Assembly (NCBI RefSeq): GCF_050306235.1
Contig: NZ_JBLWFH010000003.1
Span: 372,001-436,000, forward strand
Reading direction: 5' to 3'
Source: Glaciecola sp947496235
GTDB taxonomy: Bacteria > Pseudomonadota > Gammaproteobacteria > Enterobacterales > Alteromonadaceae
DNA length: 64,000 nt
Shown here: in pieces, positions 1 to 9,700 of the stretch
Numbering within the stretch: the stretch's first letter is position 1
Layout: every line of letters begins with the position of its first letter
The notes under the pieces: generated by a model
Seen by the model: only the letters and a program-made list of their open reading frames with translations
Told to the model about the DNA's origin: nothing
The model's database searches: none
Translations under genes and position numbers: made by a program

Positions 1-774
1 TGCAAAAAATACCGCCAAACGGCTGGCAGCCCAGGTTCTAAAGAATTTACTGGAAAATTCATCGCCGATAATACGTTTTATACAAGTGTTGATATCGTCA
101 TGGGTGAGTTTATGCCATTGGCCCTCTTGCTCATAGCGGAAAAATCGTTGACCGGGAATTTCCAAAAGGTCATCAATTTGTTCTTCTAAATTTTGATTAT
201 AAATTTCAAATGTTTGGGGTTTATTGTGCTTCCCAGTAAAACTTAGTTGAAGGGAGTCTTCATCATGCTGGATGTGCCCAGTATTCAAAGTTGTTAATCC
301 ATGGGTGCGGTACATTTTACTGTATTTTTCGTTCCCTATTCTGATACCAGTTTCATTTAGAATCATAATTGCTACTGCTATCACAGAGTCTTTCGAAAAA
401 TCGTCTTTGCCCATCTGCTCCACACAAAAGCGCCTTAACTTTGGTAATCGACCGGCAAATTTAGCCAGTTTTGAGAATTTTTCTTTTTGTCTCTCTAATA
501 GCCAATTGGGATGGTAGATATATTGTCTACGGTTTTTGGCGTCTATTCCCCTCGCTTGAATTTTGAAATCCTTATTATGGCAAATCGAGACATTTTGCCA
601 GGCTGGCGGGATGGTGAGCTTTTTGATGCGTTGCTTTAACTCTGAGCAAGTGATCAAACTGCCATCTTGATAGTGGTAAGAAAACCCTTTTCCTCGAGAC
701 CGGCGTACGATGCACCCAGTACAAAAATCTGATGATATTATATATTCCTGATTTGACTGAATTTTCGCATTCAT
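1..774 (-). CDS. DNA topoisomerase IB, C-terminal part missing (runs off window start)
   Basis: Type IB (poxvirus/bacterial-like) topoisomerase that relaxes supercoils through a 3'-phosphotyrosyl intermediate. The minus-strand frame is open from ATG at 774 to the window edge, 258 codons. Recognisable family blocks are the DNA-binding segment RRQYIYHP (residues 82-89), the active-site arginine in IRIGNEKY (R145), the catalytic lysine in FTGKH (K182) and the second arginine in FFRTW (R246). The remaining active-site His and the nucleophilic Tyr would lie beyond position 1. The start is chosen because it is the first ATG and leaves a 19-bp gap to the upstream gene, suggesting one transcript with the PPOX-like gene and perhaps hemerythrin. 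Family assignment is confident; the role in the cell is inferred from the family. Confidence 0.88.
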   Translation of the reverse strand, partial: MNAKIQSNQEYIISSDFCTGCIVRRSRGKGFSYHYQDGSLITCSELKQRIKKLTIPPAWQNVSICHNKDFKIQARGIDAKNRRQYIYHPNWLLERQKEKFSKLAKFAGRLPKLRRFCVEQMGKDDFSKDSVIAVAIMILNETGIRIGNEKYSKMYRTHGLTTLNTGHIQHDEDSLQLSFTGKHNKPQTFEIYNQNLEEQIDDLLEIPGQRFFRYEQEGQWHKLTHDDINTCIKRIIGDEFSSKFFRTWAASRLAVFFA

Positions 775-793
775 CGGCAGTTTCTACCTTTTA

Positions 794-1258
794 CTATACC
801 GCAATAACTTTATGCTCACCCATTTCCTCAGGATCTATTGTGATACCGGCTAGCATTTTGATTTTGGTGGACATCGACATGTCTTGTTTCCATATCTCAA
901 GGGAACTAATGTCTAAGCGCACAACACGAAGTTCCTCATCTAAAATACCGTTTTCAAAAAATGCGCCTATTACCGGGGAGTAAAGTTCTTTGATAATCTC
1001 TTGGTCTTTCTCATGTTCCAAGTGACCCACAATGCTAGCAAAAACATTCTCCTTACAACTAACATATTGAGCGGTAGTTTTACCACCTGTAGCAATCCGA
1101 TTTTCACGACTTATAAAAAACCATATTTGCTTATAATTGCCTTCTCTAATGCAAGCTCGCATTGGCTCGCTGTGGTCAGCATTTCGGTTCAAACTTACCA
1201 TTACAGTGGCTTCTTCGTTCATCAATTCAAATAATTGCTTGTGTAGTGCGTTACTCAT
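794..1258 (-). CDS. Pyridoxamine 5'-phosphate oxidase-related FMN-binding split-barrel protein (general stress protein 26-like)
   Basis: A 154-residue protein resembling the short general-stress PPOX-fold proteins rather than true PdxH. Visible family features are the N-terminal helix, a strand with VMVSLNRN, the IWFFISRENR stretch typical of the flavin-binding barrel, and a C-terminal block with WKQDMS. The fold normally binds FMN or a related flavin; no substrate can be deduced. It lies between topoisomerase IB (19-bp gap) and the hemerythrin gene (30-bp gap), all on the minus strand, so the three may form a stress-related operon. It could equally be annotated simply as a pyridoxamine 5'-phosphate oxidase family protein. 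Confidence 0.75.
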   Translation of the reverse strand: MSNALHKQLFELMNEEATVMVSLNRNADHSEPMRACIREGNYKQIWFFISRENRIATGGKTTAQYVSCKENVFASIVGHLEHEKDQEIIKELYSPVIGAFFENGILDEELRVVRLDISSLEIWKQDMSMSTKIKMLAGITIDPEEMGEHKVIAV

Positions 1259-1288
1259 TTTGGCGTCCTCTATGATAAGAAATAAGGT

Positions 1289-1732
1289 CTATTGCTTTTC
1301 TAAATTCATTTCCATTTCTTCAACGTATTGATCTGCTAAGTTTTCCTTCTCTTTATTGCTTAATACTTTTCCTGCTTGCTGAAAAAACTCTTGCTCTTCC
1401 TCTTCCAAATGATGCAAGACTTTATGTTGCAGTTTCTTCATGGTGTTGAGCCAAGCTGGACTGTTCAACTCTATTTCATCTAACTGCTCAACAATTTCAT
1501 CTATTTCGTGATGCTCAGCAATGCCATGTCTTGATAATTCAATGGTTCTGTCTTGGTCAATTAAGGGTTTGTAGAAATGACGCTCCTCCGCGATTGCATG
1601 TGCATTTAATTCATGCTTCAACTGTTCGTAGAAGTCTGCCCGCATAGCAGAATTACCTTGTGTTTCAATTAGGGCTTTCATTAAAGCGCGCTGTTTATCA
1701 TGATCCTGTCGTAGTGCTTCAAAAATCTTCAT
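1289..1732 (-). CDS. Hemerythrin HHE domain protein
   Basis: A 147-residue all-helical protein with the pattern of a hemerythrin-like HHE cation-binding domain. Candidate metal ligands are H11, H45 with E49/E50, H52, H74/H75 and the HHLEEEE cluster at 107-113, distributed over four helices. Such proteins bind a di-iron centre and act in O2/NO sensing or storage or in iron handling; which applies here cannot be told. It is probably the first gene of the minus-strand group that includes the PPOX-like and topoisomerase genes, because the region upstream (1733-1995) is free of genes. No signal peptide, so cytoplasmic. Confidence 0.82.
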   Translation of the reverse strand: MKIFEALRQDHDKQRALMKALIETQGNSAMRADFYEQLKHELNAHAIAEERHFYKPLIDQDRTIELSRHGIAEHHEIDEIVEQLDEIELNSPAWLNTMKKLQHKVLHHLEEEEQEFFQQAGKVLSNKEKENLADQYVEEMEMNLEKQ

Positions 1733-1995
1733 CTAGCTCTCCAAATTCTGTCGCTATTTTTTTCGTCTCTAGATCTTTCTCAGCAAGAAGAGCGCCAATG
1801 GTCAGATTTAATTATCGATTTGTTTTTATTAAAGATTTACTGGAAGTGATTATATGTTGGTTTGAAACCGTGTAGTTTTTACAAAAGGATCTCGTAAGAT
1901 ATTCCAACCCACTGTATACGACTGACGAGCCACTCGATAGTGGTGTAATTTAAGTGCAATAGACTATTAGGTCGATATTTAGCATAAATTTAGTC
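1733..1995. other. Intergenic region, 263 bp
   Basis: This gap separates the hemerythrin start from the 3' end of the pectate lyase gene; both neighbours are on the minus strand. It should hold the hemerythrin promoter and the pectate lyase terminator, but I see no clear hairpin with a T-tract and no operator palindrome. Confidence 0.4.
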
Positions 1996-3354
1996 TCACT
2001 TGGGGGTAAAACGCCCTAATTCATCTAGCCAATCATTTAACACATCGGCATCGTTAATAATGTCTAAGGGAATAGGCTTGTATTCTTCTACATCAAACTC
2101 GTTAGCGTATTCTTGCCAACTAACAATAGATTGAAGTTCGCTGTTAATTATTCCATTGCCTTCTTTTGCTGTTCCGCTTTTGACGTCGTTAAGAATTCTA
2201 ACATCTACTGAATCAGAGAATTTACCGTGCCGATTGCGATTTGCGCCAACTTCTTGCTGAGCTACAAGTTGATTAAAGCTATTCAAAGCTGAAACTGCTA
2301 GTTTGCCAACCACGTCAGACTTCACCTGGCTAGAGGGCGAAATTGGTACTTTACTTAAAAAGTTGGCTATACGTGCATCTATTATATTCGTGGAAAGTTT
2401 TTTATGGTTTTTTACTTCTACTCCGCGTCTATTCTCATTCGTCAGGTTTGGGTGTTGATACATAAAATTACCCTGCACAAATGCAACACCGTTGTTTTCT
2501 TTGTCTAGCTGAAAAAAGCGGACTGGGCCTTCCGCAGGACCCAACTTATAATAGTTATTGACTATGTTCGCGCGACCATTTTCATTTCCATATGTGGAAT
2601 TGTCTTTCCAGTTGTATATGACATTATTGTAAATTTCGACAAACTCTTCGCTTTGAGGGTACTTAGCGCCTAAACGATATCCATTAATACGAGGGTTTCG
2701 ACTACTGTGATGAGCGAGAACATTAGATAAAAAGCTGGCATTATTTCCTCCCCATATGCCGCCATAACCATGCTCGCCTTTAACATGATTTGCACTATTT
2801 AGACTTTCGCTAATGATACTGTGTTGTAAAGTGAAATTACGATTGTTGTAAAAAGAACCTACTTCGTCGCTAGCCCAACTTAACGAGCAATGGTCGATAA
2901 TAATATCTGACTGGTTTTTAGCATTTAGTGCGTCATCTTGAGCGCCTTTGATACCAGTTCTAAATCTCATGTAGCGAATAATGACTTGGCTTGCTTTTAT
3001 CTGAGTTTCTGCGCCTGTGATGACAATCCCTTTCGGCGAAGTTTGTCCCGCAATGGTTATAAAGTCATTTTTAATTTCTAATGGCTTGTACAGATTTATT
3101 ATGCCGGAGACATCAAAAACAATTACCCGGGGGCCCTTGGCTTTAATCGCGTGTCGTAAAGTCCCTGGTTTGGCTTTTTGGTTATCTTCTAATGAGGTTA
3201 CGACATAAACTTTTCCACCATATCCCCCAAGGGTGTAGCGTCCGTATCCCTTGGCACCATCAAAGGCTATACGCTGAGACGCACCACCCGCAAACAAAAT
3301 AGTGCTAAAAAATAACAGAAACACCAATACAACGAGTTTACCTTGTGATGCCAT
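1996..3354 (-). CDS. Secreted pectate lyase, polysaccharide lyase family 1
   Basis: Cleaves de-esterified pectin (polygalacturonate) by beta-elimination, with Ca2+ as expected for the family. The 452-residue protein begins with a signal peptide (hydrophobic core LVVLVFLLFFSTILFAG). It shows the parallel beta-helix pattern with TLRHAI near the N-terminus, the ladder segments ITIAGQTSP and VIIRYMRFRTG, then IIIDHCSLSWASDE and the HHSSRNPR stretch carrying candidate catalytic/substrate-binding Arg. The ATG at 3354 is preferred over a TTG 21 bp upstream because it has an AAAGG ribosome-binding site. It is transcribed divergently from the TonB receptor gene at 3686 across a region with two pectin-regulon palindromes, so co-regulation is likely. 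Confidence 0.85.
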   Translation of the reverse strand: MASQGKLVVLVFLLFFSTILFAGGASQRIAFDGAKGYGRYTLGGYGGKVYVVTSLEDNQKAKPGTLRHAIKAKGPRVIVFDVSGIINLYKPLEIKNDFITIAGQTSPKGIVITGAETQIKASQVIIRYMRFRTGIKGAQDDALNAKNQSDIIIDHCSLSWASDEVGSFYNNRNFTLQHSIISESLNSANHVKGEHGYGGIWGGNNASFLSNVLAHHSSRNPRINGYRLGAKYPQSEEFVEIYNNVIYNWKDNSTYGNENGRANIVNNYYKLGPAEGPVRFFQLDKENNGVAFVQGNFMYQHPNLTNENRRGVEVKNHKKLSTNIIDARIANFLSKVPISPSSQVKSDVVGKLAVSALNSFNQLVAQQEVGANRNRHGKFSDSVDVRILNDVKSGTAKEGNGIINSELQSIVSWQEYANEFDVEEYKPIPLDIINDADVLNDWLDELGRFTPK

Positions 3355-3514
3355 TTTAAAACCTTTTAATGCCAATGCTAAAACGCAAAGTACTTGTGTT
3401 TGCCTATGATGATTATCGCTAGCTACAGACTTTATTTACAAGCGATTTAACCTAAAAAATAGTATTTACGATAAGTAAAAATCACTTTACTTAATTTTGC
3501 ATGTTAATTTTTTG

Positions 3515-3560
3515 TTGACGCTATTAACATATCAATAATATAATCATGCCACCGGTAGCA
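3515..3560 (+). promoter_or_regulatory. Promoter of the pectin TonB receptor with LacI-type operator 1
   Basis: A -35 box TTGACG (3515-3520) and -10 box TATAAT (3539-3544) are spaced by 18 bp. The near-palindrome TGCCACCGGTAGCA (3547-3560) begins two bases after the -10 box and so covers the expected start of transcription, a classical repression position. On the other strand its TTGCTA half could serve as a -35 for the pectate lyase. The same motif recurs at 3623, 38716, 42710, 55422 and 55653. Confidence 0.72.
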
Positions 3561-3622
3561 ACACTTTTCAAGTCTTAGCAAATCAGAATGATACTTAAGC
3601 TCGCGATACATATGCACCCCAA

Positions 3623-3638
3623 TTGCCACCGGTGGCAA
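3623..3638. promoter_or_regulatory. LacI-type operator 2, perfect 16-bp palindrome
   Basis: TTGCCACCGGTGGCAA is a perfect inverted repeat located 48 bp before the TonB receptor start and downstream of that gene's likely +1, where it could act as a roadblock. On the minus strand TTGCCA could serve as a -35 with a weak GCATAT 17 bp away, for the pectate lyase. Two operators 76 bp apart centre to centre (about seven helical turns) would allow looping; that is inference. Confidence 0.7.
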
Positions 3639-3685
3639 ATAACATATTATTAATTAAAAACCTTAATGGTGGGAGATAATTCCTA

Positions 3686-6661
3686 ATGAAGTATTTTAAT
3701 AAGGAAGTAATGACACTGACCTCTACCCTAGTGGCGGTTATGGGCATGTCAGGATCTGCATACGCTCTTCAGCAAAATACTGACTCAGAAGTATCTGAGC
3801 AACTAAAGAAAGAACAAACAGAAGAAACTGCGGAAAATGAACAGCAACAGGATGAAGAAGTTGAAGTTATTCTTGTTGAAGGGGTAAGAGGCGTAGATTT
3901 AAAAGCGCGAGACCTTGAAAGAGGTAAAGATGGATATAGCTCTATAATTGCAGCAGATGATTTAGGTAATTTTGTCGATCCGAATGTTGCAGAAGCGTTA
4001 CGAAGATTACCGGGTGTGACCCTTCAGCGTAGCGAAGGTGAAGGCAAATTTGTATCGGTTAGAGGTCTAGGTCCTGGGTTTGTATCTGTCAATATCAATG
4101 GCTCAGAAATGTCTGGCGTCGGTGAAGACCGGAAAGTCGGTTTAGATGCTATCCCTGCTGACATTTTGGGTTCAATTGAAGTATTAAAAACGTTAACGGC
4201 AGATCAGGATCTAAACTCCATTGGTGGCACTGTAAATGTGAAAGCGATTTCAGCATTCGATCGCGGCAGAGACACCTTAAAAGTTCGCATTCAAGATGCT
4301 TACAGTGACTTTAGAGAAGAGCATTCTCCTAAATTAAGTATCGATGGGACTTCTCTATTCTCAGATAGAACCTTTGGTATTGGGTTTGCCTTGTCCACTG
4401 AAAATAGAAAAACGCAAGTGGATGAAATACGTCATCATAGCTCAAATGAAATGAAATTTTATCAAGCTGATATAAGTGCGAGTGATGGACCAGAAATTCT
4501 CGCCCCATCTCAGCTTGAATATCGGCGTGAAATTGCCAACAGACAGCGCCGTGCAGCCTCTCTTAATCTTGAATACAGACCAAATGACAACGCATATTAT
4601 TATGTAAAAGGTAACCTAACCAAATATACAGATGAAGATATTGCCCTGCGTGAATTTTATGATTTTCAGGATGCTGGTAGTGTGGGTAATGGCGAAATTG
4701 CCTATGTCAACTCAGAGACTAAGGAATTTGTTTTAACCGATATTGATATTTTTCATCAGTATTTTATTCAAGGTGGAGATACCACAACAAGGAATTTTAG
4801 TATCGGCGGTGAAAACACCATTGCTGAAAGTTGGGTGATTGATTATGAATACGCCCAATCAAAAAGCAGAGATGAATCCCTAAATGATCGTAGAGTTCAG
4901 TTTCGAGAACGCGACAACATAGTGTTTGGTCAAGGCCTTAAAGATAACATAATTGGTTATGCGATTTCTCCAGAAGAAGCGGCCGCCTTAGGTGGTTTTG
5001 CATATGATCCTAACGATAGCATTTTCGGCACTTCAGGTTCGGGTGATGCTAGCAATTTGAGTAATTGGCAATTTGACAATCTATTTTTAGAAGACGGTGT
5101 TCGAGAAGACAAAATTAAAAACGGAAACCTGAATATCACCAGACACTTTTATGACTCTTCTTTTCTCAACTACATAAAAGTTGGAGCAGCATTTTCTGAG
5201 CGTACCCATTTTAGAGATAAAAATCGTTCGAGTTTTGAACCTGATGTAGCTGATTGCGGTGGCTCTCAGACCTGTATCGATGTGGTTAACTCTGTTCATT
5301 CTGATTATGCCAGCGCTATCCCTGAAAATAGTAATTTTTTCTATCCTTTTGTGAATCGTGATCAAATTGAATTCATGGTAGATAACGCATCAATCACGCG
5401 TGAAGGCTCAACCAGAAATGAAGTCTCAATTGACAGCACTAAAGAAGATTACACGTTGAATGAAGATACCAAAGCGGCTTACATTATGGCGCAGTTTCAA
5501 TTTGGTGACGACATGACTGTAATTACAGGCGTGAGATATGCTGAAACAGAGTTTTCCTCTACTGGATTTTTATCCCTTGAAAACGATGATTTTGAGTTTA
5601 ACGGAGTCGATCAAGGTAGCTTGGATATTGCTGTTCCACTTTCCGAAGCATCCATTGAATATAGTGAATTTTATCCAAGCGTCCATTTGAAATATGAGCC
5701 ACATGAAGACGTGCTAGTTCGAGGTGCAATTTGGACCAGTTTTACCCGTCCCTCATTTAAGCAAGCCCGTGGTTTCGCCAAGTTTGACAGTGATATTGAA
5801 TTATGTCCCCCGGGTAGTGATGACTGTGACGATTCACAAGGTAGCGCCAATATTCGACAATTACAAGACTATACCTTAGGACCCAACAATACATTGGATG
5901 TGGGTAATCCTAATTTAATAGCTATGACATCTGTTAACTACGATGCCTCTATTGGTTGGTATGCTGACGACGACTTATTTTTAGAAGCTGCCATTTTCTA
6001 CAAAGACATTGATAACTTTATCGTAGATGTCAGCGGCATACCGCGCTCTATTCAGGATTTGCCTTTATCATTACCCGTGTCTCAAATCACTGAGTTCGTT
6101 ATTCCACAAGACTTGTTTTTGAATGACATTAATATCACGTTGAATGGCGAAGACGCTAAAGTGTTGGGAATGGAATTAAGCTACAACCAATATTTTGAAA
6201 ATGGCTTTTTTATTCAAAGCAACCTAACCTTACTTGACAGTAAAGCGCAACTTGATAGAACGGTGCGAGGTGACAAAGTTCCACTTCCTGATCAAGCAGA
6301 CCTTACTGCCAACCTTTCAATTGGCTGGGAAAATGAAACCTATTCCGCCCGCGTTATTGGTAACTACCGTTCAGAAATATTAGAGGAAGTTGGCGCATGT
6401 CCAGAAGGCACTCCAATAAGTGCTGTCCGAGATTGTAAAATTTGGGCTGATCGCTACCAAGACGCCATAAACACCCTAGATTTTAAGTTTAGAGCCAAGA
6501 TTACCAAACAACTGAATGTGTACATTGATGCCATCAATATTACCGACGAGAGCGATTTACGATACTTCGAGGGTAATGAGTTAAGTGGCGGCAATATTCT
6601 TTACCAAAAAGAAACCTATGGTAGGACTTTCCAACTTGGTATGGATTACAAATTCTACTAA
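3686..6661 (+). CDS. TonB-dependent receptor, probable pectin-oligosaccharide transporter
   Basis: A 991-residue outer-membrane receptor. After a signal peptide (cleavage near AYA-LQQ) comes an acidic Gln/Glu-rich linker, then a TonB box-like segment VILVEGVRG and the plug domain with NVAEALRRLPGV, VSVRGLGPGFVSVNING and GGTVNVKA. The rest is a 22-strand-type barrel ending in the aromatic FQLGMDYKFY expected for outer-membrane insertion. It should import oligogalacturonides or pectin fragments using TonB energy; the substrate is inferred from the flanking pectate lyase, the methylesterase/lyase lipoprotein downstream and two operators upstream. The next gene starts 93 bp downstream with no terminator visible, so the two are probably co-transcribed. 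Confidence 0.88.
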   Translation: MKYFNKEVMTLTSTLVAVMGMSGSAYALQQNTDSEVSEQLKKEQTEETAENEQQQDEEVEVILVEGVRGVDLKARDLERGKDGYSSIIAADDLGNFVDPNVAEALRRLPGVTLQRSEGEGKFVSVRGLGPGFVSVNINGSEMSGVGEDRKVGLDAIPADILGSIEVLKTLTADQDLNSIGGTVNVKAISAFDRGRDTLKVRIQDAYSDFREEHSPKLSIDGTSLFSDRTFGIGFALSTENRKTQVDEIRHHSSNEMKFYQADISASDGPEILAPSQLEYRREIANRQRRAASLNLEYRPNDNAYYYVKGNLTKYTDEDIALREFYDFQDAGSVGNGEIAYVNSETKEFVLTDIDIFHQYFIQGGDTTTRNFSIGGENTIAESWVIDYEYAQSKSRDESLNDRRVQFRERDNIVFGQGLKDNIIGYAISPEEAAALGGFAYDPNDSIFGTSGSGDASNLSNWQFDNLFLEDGVREDKIKNGNLNITRHFYDSSFLNYIKVGAAFSERTHFRDKNRSSFEPDVADCGGSQTCIDVVNSVHSDYASAIPENSNFFYPFVNRDQIEFMVDNASITREGSTRNEVSIDSTKEDYTLNEDTKAAYIMAQFQFGDDMTVITGVRYAETEFSSTGFLSLENDDFEFNGVDQGSLDIAVPLSEASIEYSEFYPSVHLKYEPHEDVLVRGAIWTSFTRPSFKQARGFAKFDSDIELCPPGSDDCDDSQGSANIRQLQDYTLGPNNTLDVGNPNLIAMTSVNYDASIGWYADDDLFLEAAIFYKDIDNFIVDVSGIPRSIQDLPLSLPVSQITEFVIPQDLFLNDINITLNGEDAKVLGMELSYNQYFENGFFIQSNLTLLDSKAQLDRTVRGDKVPLPDQADLTANLSIGWENETYSARVIGNYRSEILEEVGACPEGTPISAVRDCKIWADRYQDAINTLDFKFRAKITKQLNVYIDAINITDESDLRYFEGNELSGGNILYQKETYGRTFQLGMDYKFY

Positions 6662-6754
6662 CCGAATTCGAAACACATATTAGATAAAAATAAACAACTA
6701 CAACTAGTTAGTTTCAAAAAAATATAGATTAATTGCATCCTAAGGAGGGTGGTG

Positions 6755-9700
6755 ATGAATCATAAATTAACATTATTAACAACGACTATGGCGACTGTAT
6801 TGTTAAGCGCTTGTGGTGGTGAGAGCACTACAAACGTGAAAGAAGCGCCTCCACCGGCGATTACCGGTCAGTTTGTCGACAGCCCTGTCGCTGGACTTGG
6901 ATATCGTACCGATAGCACGCCAAATGGCACAACTAATGCGAACGGAGAATTTTCTTATTTTAGAGGGGAGCAAATCACCTTCCATATTGGCGAATTTGAA
7001 TTTCCGGATGTACCAGGTTCTAGAGTTCTATCACCATTAGATATGTTTAATGCTGACACACCATTCAAGCAGCCTGTAGTGAATACTATTCGTTTACTTC
7101 AAGCTCTTGATATGGATGGTGACCCAAGTAATGGCATAGAAATTAGTCCAAATGCAGCATCGGCTGCTTCTATGCTCTTAGAAGATGGCCAAACGATTAC
7201 CCAATTTTTTGACCGGCCAACCGACGACTTTGCAGCCGATGTTGAACCTTGGTTAGCGGCAGCAGGTGGCGCAATGAGTACGTTAGCGCCCTTTGATTCG
7301 TCTATAGAGCACTTCGTAAATTATTTAGCCACCGAGTATGGTACTTTATTTGCCAATACTTTTGATACCGAGTTAATTAACGGGACCCTGTATTTCCCGC
7401 ATCTTGAAGGAAGTAACGCTGAACTTGATGTGTTCACTTTTACTCCCGCTGATACATCAGGTTTAAGTGGAACATACACGCAACTAGTTGATGACACCCA
7501 AGTTTCAGGTAGCTATGAGTTTGTCTTTGGTAGACGCGCTATCCTGCTAAGTTCCGAAAACCAAAGCCAATATATTATTGTGCGGTCGTTTAATACTACC
7601 AATGGCGTTTATAGTTTATGTGTTGAAGATGCACAACAAGGTTTAGCGACCGCAGTTCAACAATGTGACACTGATGAAGACCCAAAAGAAAATTTGTTAG
7701 TCACAGAGGAAGAGCAAGCTAATACCGAACTTGAGCAATTAACTGAAAGAGCAAACACAATAGAGCCAGCTTTATCAGAAGCCTTTGATACTGATACGGC
7801 GACATTTTTCACTTCGTCTTATAAACGCCTTAGTGATGATGTTAATTCTAATCCTATGTATTTTAAAACTGGCGGAAGCCCTGCCCTTGATCCAACATTA
7901 GGCCAACTGACCTTAGCTGGAGCTCGCTTTACCATTGGTAACGCAGCCAGTAATCCCGCCGCCCAAACCTCTGCCAATGATACGGTAGGAACTGGGATAT
8001 TTAATATTAGTGAAGGTTTCACTATTAGCTTTGATGTTATATCTCATACAAGTTCAGGTACCTTGAATTTGTATGTTGATAACAACACATCTTCACAAGG
8101 TAATTCTGTACATGGGGCTGCATCTAAATTCTTCGGACAGTCTATTTCTGAAGAAAACTTACCTACAGGTCAAAGATTTACCTACACCTATGTGCCAGGA
8201 ACTGATGTTACAGGTTTGCCAGCAAATGACCCAGACGCCCGTATATTAGATGCCAATGTGACCAATTCATTTTTCCAATTGAGAACTGATAGCAGTGGTG
8301 ACATTACAATTGACAACTTGGTCATTGAAACTGTTGCGGATGCAGTAGAACCTACTGAGCCGACAGAGCCGACGGAACCAACAGAGCCCACTGAACCAAG
8401 TTGGGGGCCTCAAGTCGCATTACCTTTCAGTGCAGATTTTATTGGTGTCACAAGCGATATATTTTCAACTGATTTTGCTTCGTTAGAAGACGCTAGCGGC
8501 GCGACTATTCCGCTTCTCAACCGTACAGGTGGATCCGTAACTGTGGTAGCGGATGGACTTCAAATATCCAGTGGTCGATTCACCATTGGCGACGCCGATC
8601 CAAACACAACAACCACTGGAGAGGATACCAGTAGCACAGGTGTGTTTGATTTAAGCCGTCCTTATAACGTGGTGATGGATATTGTTTCAGTAAGCGATCC
8701 TGACGGTGACAATAATTTCCAAATTTACGTAGACAACGATACTAGTAGCAGCGCCTCCTCGCCTAGTGGTTCAGCGTCGAAATTTTATAGTGAGTTAATT
8801 AACACTTTAACGCCAGGAACAACACTAACCGTACCTGGATTAATTGCTACTGAGCATAGCTTTATTCAATTACGCACCGAAAGCGGTGGTACTGTGGTTA
8901 TTAATAACTTACGCATTGAATATGTGAGCTCAGGCTTTAAGTGTGAAGACGAACCTGATCTTTATTACTGTGACGATTTCTCTGCTGAAGATACTAGCAA
9001 CTATCAGTTACTTTCGAATTTGACTAACACAGATGGTCCGCTTGGCAGTTTTGATTTCCTAAATGACGATGGAAATTCAGTGCTTCGTTACACAGCTGAC
9101 GGTCGTGGTGGCGAAATTCTATTACTCACTGAAAGTGCAATGGCAAATGTGCCTGATAGCGGTGATTATTTTGTAGAGGCGAGAATTCGTCCTCGTCAAA
9201 ACAGCACCACAGCGAATAAACACTTGTATTTAATGGGACGCTACGATAGCGAAGGCAATTGGTACGCTGGCGGATTAAATGTACAAAACTCTTCAAGCAG
9301 TACTCGCGCTGAAGTAGCTATCAGTATGGGCGGTTCAATTTCTCGTCCTGTACAAGCGCAAACCCCAATTTTATTGGGCGAAAAAGACGGTACTGATGGT
9401 GTTTGGTATACCACAAGATTCGAGATGATTGGTAGTGAGTTAACTATCTATGTCGATGGTGAGAAAATGGGAACTACAACAGAATCCACATTCTCAGCAA
9501 AAGGCTTAGCAGGGATCTTTACTAACAACCGTTCATTTGAACTTGATGACCTTAAAATCGGCGATCCAAGTGTTAAACCTGTTCAGCTTACCCTTGATTA
9601 TAAGTCACCGACTTGGGAGACCTCTACTACAGGTGATCCTCTAGTCATTAATGTGACAGCGGTACAGAACGACGGTACTACCGCAGATACGTTTAGCGCC

